49,257 nt of DNA from an uncultured bacterium (GCA_949288725.1 CASELF010000006.1:1-49257); one strand, 5' to 3'. Positions 1 to 7,873 are shown, counted from the stretch's first letter. Made by a program: numbers and translations. The notes: generated by a model not told the origin, from the sequence alone.

Positions 1-1
1 A

Positions 2-139
2 AAAATAGGGAATAGAGCAATTAAAAAAGCTCAAGAAAATAATCGTAAAAAAGGTATTCCAAATGTATACAGTATAAATGGGAAAATTGTATTTCAATTA
101 CCTAATGGAGATATTACAACCCAATATAATTTTTCATAG
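2..139 (+). CDS. C-terminal fragment of a small hypothetical protein (5' end outside window)
   Basis: An open frame runs from the window edge to a TAG at 137-139 and gives 45 residues, rich in Asn and Lys, ending in a Gln-Tyr-Asn-Phe-Ser tail. The fragment has a basic helical start (AIKKAQENNRKKG) followed by a short beta-like segment (VYSINGKIVFQLPNGDITT). I do not recognise the family and the start lies outside the window. It lies just left of the tmRNA-end-like sequence at 257-292, so it may be the last gene of an integrated element. That role is inference from position only. Confidence 0.45.
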   Translation, partial: KIGNRAIKKAQENNRKKGIPNVYSINGKIVFQLPNGDITTQYNFS

Positions 140-256
140 AAGAGTTTTGTAGTACATTAAATTAAGTGTGTCAGAATGATAAGAAAACCTTGAAACCACT
201 TGATATAACTGAAGTTTAGAGCAATACTATAAGTATGCAATATGCTATAATGGTGA

Positions 257-292
257 AATCTTTGGACATTGTTTCGACTCCCACTGTCTCCA
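257..292 (+). pseudogene. tmRNA (ssrA) 3'-end-like remnant, possible attachment site
   Basis: Positions 263-292 read TGGAC, then a T-loop-like TTCGACTCCCAC, then GTCTCCA. This is the arrangement at the 3' end of bacterial tmRNA, where TGGAC and a T arm containing TTCGACTCCCAC lead into an acceptor strand ending GTCTCCA(CCA). The 5' arm of the T stem (ATTGT) does not pair with CCCAC, and there is no room upstream for a full tmRNA of about 350 nt because a reading frame ends at 139. It therefore looks like a 3' remnant, as left when an integrase uses ssrA as target, rather than a working gene. Confidence 0.5.
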
Positions 293-293
293 G

Positions 294-332
294 TAATAAA
301 AAAGGACTACTTTAGATAGTCTTTTTTTATTA
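294..332 (+). terminator. Rho-independent terminator hairpin
   Basis: A nearly perfect 16-bp inverted repeat (left arm 294-309, right arm 317-332) has a 7-nt loop, A-tract on the left and T-tract on the right. It could work in both directions. It directly follows the tmRNA-3'-like sequence, where an ssrA terminator would sit. Confidence 0.75.
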
Positions 333-570
333 CCATAGCTGTGGAATTGGAGAACCCACAAGGCGTAAGCCTTGTCAGGGTTCAAGCGGGAGCGAGCTGA
401 GGCTGGAGTTGATTTGTCAGGGTTGAAAACCCGCAACAAATCACGGAATTGCCGTTACACGCGAGCGAACAAGACACTCCCCTCGTCTCCAGTATTTATA
501 AATAGGGGGCATAAGAGGCCTCTTTTTTAATGCAAAAATTTTCGCATAGTACGTTAATATAAAATTAAAA
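333..570. other. Non-coding stretch with two related hairpins and a second tmRNA-end-like copy
   Basis: I see no convincing gene here. Two strong hairpins occur at 352-383 (13 bp, GTAA loop, 2-nt bulge) and 410-443 (8 bp plus 5 bp, separated by small internal loops). Both contain the 11-mer TTGTCAGGGTT. This part is visibly more GC-rich than its surroundings. At 473-494 a sequence ending CTCGTCTCCAGTA repeats the last 10 nt of the tmRNA-like end at 286-295. A palindrome AAGAGGCCTCTT (513-524) followed by Ts may be a weak terminator for one strand. The stretch could be a structured RNA, a mobile-element end, or both. Confidence 0.45.
473..494 (+). repeat. Second partial copy of the tmRNA-3'-like end
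   Basis: The segment shares ACTCCC and the exact 10-mer GTCTCCAGTA with 276-295. Direct repeats of an RNA gene's 3' end in the same orientation are typical of attachment-site duplications. The T arm here is more degenerate than in the first copy. Confidence 0.35.
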
Positions 571-1062
571 TTATATATCTGTTGCGTTTGAATTTTCTTT
601 TTCAAGTTTTTTTAATTGTTTTTCATGTTTTTTTTCTGTCATTTTACATTGTTTAAGCAATTTATCATAATATGCTTGTCTTTCGTTGAGATCTTCGATG
701 TTCTTTGCTTCTTCTAAGCCTTCAAAATATTTATTTTTTTTATCCGCCCAGCCTATATTTTTTAATTTTGTTGTAGAGTGACATATCATCGGTACACCTA
801 TTGGGGCTGTTAACAATAAATCAGTCAGGAAAATACCGGTTGTTAATTCAGCGATTGCTGCTCCTCTTTTAAAATCTGTTCTGGGATTATGATATTTTGT
901 TGGAACATACTCTATCCATTTAGGTGCATCAGTAGGTTCAACCGGCTGAACTCTCATATCTCTTTTTCCTGCAGCTTCTGATTCTTCAACACTCATCGCA
1001 AATACTGGCACATTTGTTGACAAAATTAATGTAGCTACTAAAATTGATAAAACTCTTTTCAT
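571..1062 (-). CDS. Small exported protein of unknown function
   Basis: The 163-residue protein starts with a classic signal peptide (MKRVLSILVATLILSTNVPVFA, cleavage after about residue 22). A short hydrophobic stretch near residues 70-92 (GIFLTDLLLTAPIGVPMI) may be a membrane segment or buried helix. A charged Lys/Glu-rich coiled tail follows (KKHEKQLKKLEKE). I choose the ATG at 1062 over the GTG six bases upstream because AGAAAGG is then correctly spaced. An extended -10 (TGCTATACT, 1121-1129 minus) would give a leader of about 50 nt. It is the last of four exported-protein genes on this strand. The product probably sits in the envelope; no family recognised. Confidence 0.8.
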   Translation of the reverse strand: MKRVLSILVATLILSTNVPVFAMSVEESEAAGKRDMRVQPVEPTDAPKWIEYVPTKYHNPRTDFKRGAAIAELTTGIFLTDLLLTAPIGVPMICHSTTKLKNIGWADKKNKYFEGLEEAKNIEDLNERQAYYDKLLKQCKMTEKKHEKQLKKLEKENSNATDI

Positions 1063-1120
1063 AAACACCCTTTCTCAATTTCAATAATAAACCTGTTTAT
1101 AACTCCAACTATTAGGATTT

Positions 1121-1129
1121 AGTATAGCA
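1121..1129 (-). promoter_or_regulatory. Extended -10 promoter for the 571-1062 gene
   Basis: On the minus strand this reads TGCTATACT, an extended -10 one base from consensus. Transcription would start near 1114, about 50 nt before the chosen ATG. Confidence 0.5.
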
Positions 1130-1177
1130 TAAAATTATAATTGAAAATTATGTTTAACTGGCTCAAATAGTTATAGT

Positions 1178-1212
1178 AGAAGAGTTATAGTAATTTAAAC
1201 TATAACTCTTCT
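1178..1212. terminator. Hairpin after the 1218-3167 gene
   Basis: A perfect 14-bp inverted repeat (arms 1178-1191 and 1199-1212) with a 7-nt loop lies immediately downstream of the minus-strand stop at 1218. The T-run (1214-1219) is on the plus-strand side, so on the minus strand it is not a textbook intrinsic terminator. It may instead stabilise the 3' end of the mRNA. Confidence 0.5.
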
Positions 1213-1217
1213 GTTTT

Positions 1218-3167
1218 TTATTTAATTGCTGAAACACTAAGTTGCAATAATGGATAGATTGCTTTTTGAAGTTCGTATGTTAAAAGTCCTTCGTAATTTT
1301 TTAATGGTAGTGTTATTGAAACTTCTTGAGTAAATGTTTTTTGTGTTACTTTTTCATTATTCTTATATGTTTCTACTCCTGCAAGTATTTTATAAGTATT
1401 TATTTGGGTATATCCTTGTACTTTATGTTTTTTTAAATTAATTTTATATATAGGTTTTATTATTAGGTCAGAATTATTCTCTGAAATCTTTAAGTCAGTT
1501 TTGAACATTGCAGAGCTGTTTATCATTGTGACTTTATTGGCAATAATATTGTTTTCTAGTGCTAGAGGTTTTTTAAAACTAGAACCTAAAATTGGTAATA
1601 TGAATTTATCTAAATTTGTAATTTCAATTTCATTGCCATCTATTGCCATTTTATCGGTTGTAACTTGGTAAAAATGAGAACCGTTTGGTGAAATAATGAT
1701 TGTTGATTTTGCAATATTAGATTTTGATGGTTTGTCTGCGTTATCTAGATATGGAAAATCAAATTGACACCTTGCTAATCCATTAGAAACTTCTATAACA
1801 TTATATTTATACATTGGTATTAAATATTCATTGTTATTAGCTTTTATTTTTTTATAGAGTGTAATGTTGTTTCCTTCTCTTAAGTTTTCAGCTTTGTCCT
1901 CAAGTATAATCTCGTTGTTGTTGATATCTTTAATTTTGAATTCGAATTCTTTAAATGTTATTTGTTCATTAATTTTTTCAGAAAGTTTTCCAATTAAGTT
2001 TTTTGATAAAATTTCTATTCTATCGAGATCTGATGCGCCGTATTGTTTGTTACTAACTCGACCGTCAGAAGTTTCATCGGCACACTGTGAAAATACAATT
2101 TTACCTGATTTATCAAAAATTGTGCCACAAGCCATCATATTGAAATATTCATTTTTCAAACCAGTCCTATTTAAGGTTATACTTGCTTTTATTGGTTTAG
2201 TAAAGGTGAAATATAAAAAATAATCCGGTAATTTTCTTTGAAGTTGTTCATTTTCTACTGATGCTAAATTGTTTAATTTAAATACAGTGCTTCTCATTGT
2301 ATTAAATGTTGGATTTATCGTAAGAAGATTTATTTTAGAATCTTCTCCTAGGCTGCTTGATAATAAATCATAAATTGATTCATTCGCAACATCGTTTATT
2401 AACAATACTTTTGGTTTCTTTATTTGATTTATTCCGCCATTATTTGCCTGTTTTATAAATGTCGTATTAGGTGGAATGTTATATCCAAATTCATTTTTTC
2501 CGATTGAATATCCAACTGTTGAATATATGATTGAAAGTTGGTTTGAATTTTCATCAAACAATTCATCATCTTCAGCAATTCCTGACTCAGATCCTTTATC
2601 TAGAATAAATAAATTTTTATAATTATCTATTACTTTTACTGGAATCTCAAAAGGATGAAAGTTTTCCTTAGATTCTGTTATCAAATTATTTACGGCTTTA
2701 TTATAGTTTTCTTTATAAATGTTGCTTATTGTCGTAAAATCATCAGTTAATGTTGAGCCGTATATTGTTTTTGAATTTGAATATATTGTTTCACCACTGA
2801 TAATATTTACAAAGTTTAAGCTTAGTGTCAGCGGTAAATAAATAATATCTCCATTTGGTCTTTTATCAATATATTTAGATACTCTGGGGATACTAATATA
2901 ACTTACGAGTGTCTTGTATTTATTCAAATCATTTATTTCGTCTATTGAATTTGAAAAATTATTTTTATATTCTTGGATAAATTTCCCAATAAAGATATCT
3001 TTGTTTGCTTTGTTTTCATACAATTTTTTAAATTCAGTACTAGTAGTTCCATTTGATACAAAAATCCCCTTAACAGGATATGTTTTTATTGTATTGGTTT
3101 CGTTACCATATGCGAAAGGGGGGCAAAGAATTGATGCCCCCAATAAGAAAATTATAAGTTTTTTCAT
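1218..3167 (-). CDS. Exported protein, FlgT/CsgG-like architecture (tentative)
   Basis: The 649-residue protein has an N-terminal signal peptide (KKLIIFLLGASILCPPFAYG). Two regions look like one beta-rich module used twice: about residues 175-225 (ILDKGSESGIAEDDELF) and 405-470 (ILEDKAENLREGNNITLYKK). In each, a Val/Ile-rich strand, a Gly-rich turn and a phrase meaning 'has property X at level Y' recall the small barrel of FlgT-type envelope proteins. Residues 105-140 (LPLTLSLNFVNIISGETIYS) resemble the CsgG/FlgT style of reporting an accumulated factor. These resemblances are by eye. Its ATG overlaps the stop of the upstream gene by 4 bp, so the two are translationally coupled and probably act together in the periplasm or outer membrane. 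Confidence 0.75.
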   Translation of the reverse strand: MKKLIIFLLGASILCPPFAYGNETNTIKTYPVKGIFVSNGTTSTEFKKLYENKANKDIFIGKFIQEYKNNFSNSIDEINDLNKYKTLVSYISIPRVSKYIDKRPNGDIIYLPLTLSLNFVNIISGETIYSNSKTIYGSTLTDDFTTISNIYKENYNKAVNNLITESKENFHPFEIPVKVIDNYKNLFILDKGSESGIAEDDELFDENSNQLSIIYSTVGYSIGKNEFGYNIPPNTTFIKQANNGGINQIKKPKVLLINDVANESIYDLLSSSLGEDSKINLLTINPTFNTMRSTVFKLNNLASVENEQLQRKLPDYFLYFTFTKPIKASITLNRTGLKNEYFNMMACGTIFDKSGKIVFSQCADETSDGRVSNKQYGASDLDRIEILSKNLIGKLSEKINEQITFKEFEFKIKDINNNEIILEDKAENLREGNNITLYKKIKANNNEYLIPMYKYNVIEVSNGLARCQFDFPYLDNADKPSKSNIAKSTIIISPNGSHFYQVTTDKMAIDGNEIEITNLDKFILPILGSSFKKPLALENNIIANKVTMINSSAMFKTDLKISENNSDLIIKPIYKINLKKHKVQGYTQINTYKILAGVETYKNNEKVTQKTFTQEVSITLPLKNYEGLLTYELQKAIYPLLQLSVSAIK

Positions 3168-4765
3168 AAGTTTTCATGTCCTTTGATTGGTTCAAAAATA
3201 ATTTGTCCGCGATTGATTGTAAAATTATAATTGTTAAATTTTGCAGAAGTGTCGACTAACTGCATAAAGATACTATCACCAACAGGTTCTGAACTATTAT
3301 AGTTCACAGTGTATTCAAGTTTGTTATTATCAGAAGATTTTAAAGAAACATTTTGAATACCTTCAACTGTTTTTAAAGCCTTGGTGATATTAACTCTTTC
3401 TATAGGTAAAAAATTCCCTTTAACTTCTAAAGTATATTCTGTACCATACATTGTGCGGTCTTTATAATCGTCTTGAATTTGTTTAGCTAATTCATTACCA
3501 AGTCCGGCACCAAGCTTTGATGCAACAGCACGACGTGCTGTATCCGCAGTATCTCCAACTGCTGAAGCTTGGAATGTTCCACTTGCAATGGCTTTTCCGT
3601 CTTGAGTTGAGTAAATAACCATATTTACAACCCCACTGCTTGCCCTCATTCCAGTGCTGGCATCAACTCCGTTGTCTGTAATATATGAAATACCTATTGC
3701 AAAAAAGTCTGCTTTCGCATCAGTTTGAGCATATTTTACATATTTAACTAATTCTTCGGAATTTGATAATTGATCTGATGATATTGGTTTGCCTTTAAAA
3801 TACTTGCTTTTGAACATTGAATTGTCAATAATTGTAATTCCTGAATTTTTAAAGGCTTTTTGTAGTTCAGGTAATGTTAGATTAATATTTTGTGCTTTTG
3901 GATTTTTTGGTGCATATTCTTTTACGTTTTGGAAAAATTCACTTTGATTTTTCGAATAATCTACATAATTTCCATAATTTGCGGAAGTTGAACTGTTATT
4001 TGAAGATTTCCCGTATCCTGCTCCGTACCAATTCCCATATCCTGATGAATTGCTAGATTTGTTTGAATCCTTATAAGAGGCTTTTATAGTTTCTTTATCT
4101 TTTTCATTGTATTTGTAATCGTATGTGGTTACTTCTTTTGTCAGAACATTTGTGTGCATGTCACTTGGGGTTGTAAAGAATTCATCCATAACCAAAAGGA
4201 TATTTTGTGATTTTACATTAATAGCATGTAAAGCAATTCCTAGATTTGAAATGCGTTTTCTAAAAGCTGCTTCATCAATGGTCATAACTACATTCGCAAC
4301 ATAGTTATTGTCAATAACTTCACCTTTATATGTCTTATTAGTCGTAAATACATCTTCTTGAGAGTAAATATCGTTTAATTTAGCTGCAACCTGTGGGTTT
4401 TTAGTAGCGTCTACACCTAAAATATCATTTACTAAATTATCGATAGCATTATGGTCTGCTCTTTCCCTAGCTAGGGTTACTACTGCTGTTCTAACTGCAC
4501 CAGAGAGACGTTTATCTTCCTTTTTCCTCTTTTCTGCTTGTCTGCTAGCTTCTTTTATTTGTTGAGTGTGCATAAATTCTGTTTTTGTACTGTTTGCTTT
4601 CTGGTTCATGTAATTATCTTCTTGTGTGCGAGTTGCATTAATGTCATAACCACTAAGAGGAGCAATTCCGCGACCTTGTGTAGTTACTTCAAGAGCTATT
4701 GCACTAGTGACAACAGAGGTTAAAATTAACCCAGCCCCTAAAATGATTGATAAAAATTTTTTCAT
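3164..4765 (-). CDS. Exported protein with Ser/Gly/Asn/Tyr-rich linker, envelope assembly-like
   Basis: The 533-residue protein has a signal peptide (FLSIILGAGLILTSVVTSAIA). A basic helical segment with an AVRTAVVTLARERADHNAI phrase follows; this kind of 'extra round of helix before a beta domain' occurs in FlgT/LPP20-like envelope proteins. Residues about 235-270 form a low-complexity Ser/Asn/Gly/Tyr linker. The C-terminal half holds a domain with GVVNMVIYSTQDGKAIASG and TADTARRAVASKLGAGLG, like proteins that summarise cell-envelope lipoproteins. Start ATG has AAGGAG eight bases upstream. It is coupled to the next gene by a 4-bp overlap (ATGA). Function unknown; FlgT-like identity is a weak hypothesis. 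Confidence 0.75.
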   Translation of the reverse strand: MKKFLSIILGAGLILTSVVTSAIALEVTTQGRGIAPLSGYDINATRTQEDNYMNQKANSTKTEFMHTQQIKEASRQAEKRKKEDKRLSGAVRTAVVTLARERADHNAIDNLVNDILGVDATKNPQVAAKLNDIYSQEDVFTTNKTYKGEVIDNNYVANVVMTIDEAAFRKRISNLGIALHAINVKSQNILLVMDEFFTTPSDMHTNVLTKEVTTYDYKYNEKDKETIKASYKDSNKSSNSSGYGNWYGAGYGKSSNNSSTSANYGNYVDYSKNQSEFFQNVKEYAPKNPKAQNINLTLPELQKAFKNSGITIIDNSMFKSKYFKGKPISSDQLSNSEELVKYVKYAQTDAKADFFAIGISYITDNGVDASTGMRASSGVVNMVIYSTQDGKAIASGTFQASAVGDTADTARRAVASKLGAGLGNELAKQIQDDYKDRTMYGTEYTLEVKGNFLPIERVNITKALKTVEGIQNVSLKSSDNNKLEYTVNYNSSEPVGDSIFMQLVDTSAKFNNYNFTINRGQIIFEPIKGHENL

Positions 4766-4778
4766 ACTTTCTCCTTAT

Positions 4779-4817
4779 AAAAAAGAGCAATATACATCAT
4801 TTATATTGCTCTTTTTT
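4779..4817. terminator. Strong bidirectional terminator between two co-directional genes
   Basis: A 16-bp perfect inverted repeat (arms 4779-4794 and 4802-4817) with a 7-nt loop, A-run on the left and T-run on the right, works on either strand. It lies 12 nt after the stop of the 4829-6073 gene and only 13 nt before the ATG of the 3164-4765 gene. The downstream gene has no space for a separate promoter after it. Confidence 0.85.
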
Positions 4818-4828
4818 TGTTCAGTTAA

Positions 4829-6073
4829 TTATTTTTTTAATAAATTTACAGGTTTTATTTTGCTTGTAGAAGCCTTAGCTGGTTCTTCTACAGTAACACC
4901 AACTGCTTTATTTATTCTTTTTATTTGGCTGATTGATTTAGTTAAATCTCCTGCACTTGCTTTTACAAGTGAACCTGTATCTTTTAATGCTCCAACTTCA
5001 AATACTAGTGGTGCTGCAATTAATGGATTTCTTGAAATGTCAAATCCAAGTTTTGCACAAGCAACGGCAATCCCAGTGTATGAAGTTGCTCCATTCATAA
5101 TCGTTTGTACTGCATCTTTATATTCTTTTTTCTGGGCTGGAGTCATCTTATCAAAACGAGTTTTAAGACTTCCATCAGCTAAAGATTTATCAATTGTTTC
5201 TTTTGCAAGTTTTTTATATTCTGCTGATCTTTCTGTTGCAGACAAATCTTTATTATTTTGTATTGCACTTAAAGAATTTAAATCTTCTTTTGTATAAAGA
5301 ATATTTGCTAAAGTGTGACTCGCACCTTTTACAGAATGATCAACATCTGCAAGTTGTTTATTTATGCTACCAACAACACCTGTTTCCGGATATATAACTC
5401 TTTCAGTTTCAGGTACTGTAACAATAACTTCATTTGCTTTATTAGCTTTTCTTATTGCTTTCTTTACATCAGCGTTAGTACCTAAGTTCTTTTTGATTCC
5501 AAGAATTAGGCTTGCGGCATTTTTTAATTCATCTTTTGATGATACTGCGCTAATATCTCCATCAACAATTGCTTTTAATGGTGCAGTAATTTCATTTGAC
5601 ACATTCTTGTATCTGTTGTCTGCAATTTGAACTTTTTGAACGGCATTATAATATGCAGCTTTCTGTGTTGCATTATATTCAGCATAGGTTTGAATAAAGG
5701 CTTCATCACTTAGCGTTGCAACCAGTGCTTCGTTAAGCTTAGTATCTAGTTCCTCACCTTTTAGGCCTTTAATTTCATTATATTCTTTGTCTGATAAAAT
5801 AACTTTTGCTAATTCTAGTCTTGCGGTTTTGTCATAAATTTTTACAGCTTCTAATTTTTTTGATTGTTCACTTAGTTTTGCTCTATATTCCCTTTTGTAT
5901 TTTTCATTTGCAGCCGATTGTGCAGTGGATTTTGCAGAAGGTTTTGCGCTTACTGCGGGAGTGGTTTTTAAACCTGTAATTGCCGGAGCTTTTATTTCAA
6001 GAGCATTTACAGCAGTAATGCTTGCTAAAACTACACCAGATGCTAAACAGCAAGTCAGTAATAACTTTTTCAT
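4829..6073 (-). CDS. Exported alpha-helical protein of unknown function
   Basis: The 414-residue protein starts at the ATG at 6073, preceded by AAGGAG, not at the in-frame ATG 27 bases upstream. It carries a signal peptide (KKLLLTCCLASGVVLASITAVNA). A Lys/Ala/Ser-rich linker (residues 35-60) follows, then a largely helical, Lys/Ala-rich body with no motif that I recognise. The end is a basic KIKPVNLLKK tail. A -10-like TATAAT (6102-6107 minus) would give a short leader of about 22 nt. It is the first gene of the exported group and ends at the strong terminator 4779-4817. No family assigned. Confidence 0.75.
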   Translation of the reverse strand: MKKLLLTCCLASGVVLASITAVNALEIKAPAITGLKTTPAVSAKPSAKSTAQSAANEKYKREYRAKLSEQSKKLEAVKIYDKTARLELAKVILSDKEYNEIKGLKGEELDTKLNEALVATLSDEAFIQTYAEYNATQKAAYYNAVQKVQIADNRYKNVSNEITAPLKAIVDGDISAVSSKDELKNAASLILGIKKNLGTNADVKKAIRKANKANEVIVTVPETERVIYPETGVVGSINKQLADVDHSVKGASHTLANILYTKEDLNSLSAIQNNKDLSATERSAEYKKLAKETIDKSLADGSLKTRFDKMTPAQKKEYKDAVQTIMNGATSYTGIAVACAKLGFDISRNPLIAAPLVFEVGALKDTGSLVKASAGDLTKSISQIKRINKAVGVTVEEPAKASTSKIKPVNLLKK

Positions 6074-6100
6074 AATTTTTCTCCTTAAAATAGCTACCAT

Positions 6101-6421
6101 AATTATAAGTGTTTACTTTTTATGTTAAGTAACATTAATAACTACATGTAATTTAAAACAAAATAAAGTTATAATCAACACATATGACTTTTAAATACAT
6201 AATTCGTTATATATAATTACTGTATTAAAATAAAGTAAATATTTATAATACTCCCGTTGTTATATAGGTTACTTATTTAAATAATTCTATATATGTGACT
6301 ATTATTATCTGTGGCTTAAAATAGTCAATACATGTGAGTACTTATGCTTCTAACCGTTGTTTGTAATGTTTAGAACTTATTAAAAGTAGTTTATTTTAGA
6401 AAAGGTAACAGGTATATTGAA
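6101..6421. promoter_or_regulatory. Divergent intergenic region with repeated ACATRTGAST-like boxes
   Basis: No gene is seen. A -10 for the leftward gene lies at 6102-6107 (TATAAT on the minus strand). Three related asymmetric boxes occur at 6180-6189 (ACATATGACT), 6291-6300 (ATATGTGACT) and 6330-6339 (ACATGTGAGT), with a further ACATGT at 6144-6149. They lie between an exported-protein gene and an XRE-type regulator, so they are candidate operators. The DNA is extremely AT-rich and chance similarity cannot be excluded. Confidence 0.3.
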
Positions 6422-6745
6422 ATGGAATTTGACAAAAAATATATAGCGCAAATCCTTCAAAATGCTCGAAAAAAGAAAGGCCTAAAGCAAGCTCAACTTG
6501 CAGAAATTGTTGGAATTAGTGAAAAGCATTTAAGTAAAATTGAAACAGGTAAAAATTATCCGGCGTTGGATAATTTTTTAAAAATGATTGATGTATTAGA
6601 TCTTTCTATGAAAGATTTCGGATTAAAAGGCGAAAATGGACTTTCCGAGCAAAAGGTATATTTGCAAAAAATTATTAATACTTCATCTGAAAAGCAACTT
6701 GACATTTATGTAGATATGATTAATGCTTTGCAAAAATATTTTTAA
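6422..6745 (+). CDS. XRE-family helix-turn-helix transcriptional regulator
   Basis: The 107-residue protein has an N-terminal HTH_3 domain (about residues 8-62): QNARKKKGLKQAQLAEIVGI, followed by the recognition-helix phrase SEKHLSKIETGKNYPALDNF. This is the usual lambda-Cro/C1 type of DNA-binding fold. A C-terminal helix (residues 75-107) may serve dimerisation. There is no clear Shine-Dalgarno site. The repeated boxes upstream (6180-6339) are candidate self-operators. It stands 231 bp before the calpain-like protease and may regulate it, itself, or the divergent exported genes. Target not determinable here. Confidence 0.9.
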   Translation: MEFDKKYIAQILQNARKKKGLKQAQLAEIVGISEKHLSKIETGKNYPALDNFLKMIDVLDLSMKDFGLKGENGLSEQKVYLQKIINTSSEKQLDIYVDMINALQKYF

Positions 6746-6976
6746 TTGTTAGTTGTGCATAATATTTTGTGCAATGATTTTTAAAATATTTTGAGGGTAT
6801 TGTTGGTATATTTATAGGTATGTTTTTGTTGGAAAGTTGTTTTATCCAGATATTTTAGGCTGTTTTGTTATTTAAATTATTAAGTTATATTTTACTTTGA
6901 ATAGAATTATACAATTGATGTCAATTATTTTCCAAAAGATGTTTTTAATAATATAAGGGACTTTTGGAGGATATGT
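6746..6976. other. Intergenic spacer with no recognised feature
   Basis: I see no gene or clear hairpin. A short near-repeat TTGTGCATAATATTTTGTGC lies near 6757-6773, and the Shine-Dalgarno site of the protease gene (TTGGAGGA) lies at the right end. A promoter must lie here if the protease is not co-transcribed with the XRE gene, but I cannot place it. Confidence 0.3.
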
Positions 6977-7873
6977 ATGCTGTCGATTTATGATAATCCT
7001 GTTTGTTCAAAAGTGTTTTGGAGAACAGGGATGGAAGCACAACAAAAGTTTGTAAATATTGATAATATTTTTGGATTCGAGACGTACAAAGAAAATCGCA
7101 AAGATTCTTTGCCTATTTCGTATACTGTAAATTTTGATTCAATAAGTGATAAAAATTATGTATATGATTATACGAAAACATCTATTGATATGGACGGAGA
7201 AATTGGGTCAGCCAAGCAAGTGAAGAATGATTGCTGGTTGTTGGCAGGGATTTACGCTCTTTGGAATACTTCTGCAGGAAGGAGATATATAAGAGATTCA
7301 ATTTGTTGTACGTACGGAAATGATGCATATGTCCACTTTACCGGAGTAAATACCACAATATTTATTCCGCAGATTTCATTGGGTGCAGCAAAGCAAAGTA
7401 AGAATTACGTGGATGGAGATGATGATCTGCTGGCAATTGAAGTTGCGACTGAATATTTCAAGAAACAATTAATCATAAATGGCGAAGCTGTAAGAAATAT
7501 AAATCCTAATATTATTAATGGTAAGCATTCATCAGCAAATATAAATGAGCCTTTATGCGGCGGGTTTTCATCTGATATAATGTATCTGATTACCGGGAAG
7601 AAAGCTGTAACGTTCTTTAATAAAAATGACTCAGAATTTAAACAAATTGTAAAGTCGATTAAAGATATGCAAAAAAATCCGGGTCGATACGCGATGACGT
7701 GTAATTTTAAAGAAGCGAAAGATGGTTTGTATATTCATCATGCTTATGCAATAAAAAACGTGGATGAGCAATTCGTTACTCTCATAAATCCGCATAATGC
7801 AGCGAAAGAAGAGAAAATCCCAATCCACGAATTTTATGAAAATGTCAATAGTATAACGAGCTTAAAATTATAA
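6977..7873 (+). CDS. Calpain-like (C2-type) cysteine protease domain protein
   Basis: The 298-residue protein carries the three landmarks of the calpain catalytic core: QVKNDCWLLAGIYAL with Cys86 (family form QGxxGDCWxLA), HHAYAIKNV with His255 (family form GHAYxV) and LINPHN with Asn271 (family form RNPW). Gln81 may form the oxyanion hole. There is no signal peptide, no EF-hand and no C2-like domain, so this is a minimal bacterial form. Start ATG follows a good TTGGAGGA site. It is convergent with bioB. In bacteria such stand-alone domains can be cytosolic proteases or delivered effectors; the sequence does not decide. Catalytic activity is inferred from the intact triad. Confidence 0.8.
   Translation: MLSIYDNPVCSKVFWRTGMEAQQKFVNIDNIFGFETYKENRKDSLPISYTVNFDSISDKNYVYDYTKTSIDMDGEIGSAKQVKNDCWLLAGIYALWNTSAGRRYIRDSICCTYGNDAYVHFTGVNTTIFIPQISLGAAKQSKNYVDGDDDLLAIEVATEYFKKQLIINGEAVRNINPNIINGKHSSANINEPLCGGFSSDIMYLITGKKAVTFFNKNDSEFKQIVKSIKDMQKNPGRYAMTCNFKEAKDGLYIHHAYAIKNVDEQFVTLINPHNAAKEEKIPIHEFYENVNSITSLKL

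Noticed and set aside
245-439. Minus-strand open frame of 64 residues
   Set aside because: It covers the tmRNA-like end, a terminator hairpin and a structured hairpin, and has no ribosome site. Basic and unnatural composition suggests chance reading of non-coding DNA.
1864-2223. Plus-strand open frame of 119 residues
   Set aside because: It is opposite a well-formed exported-protein gene, hydrophobic only through the AT-rich antisense codons, with no ribosome site.
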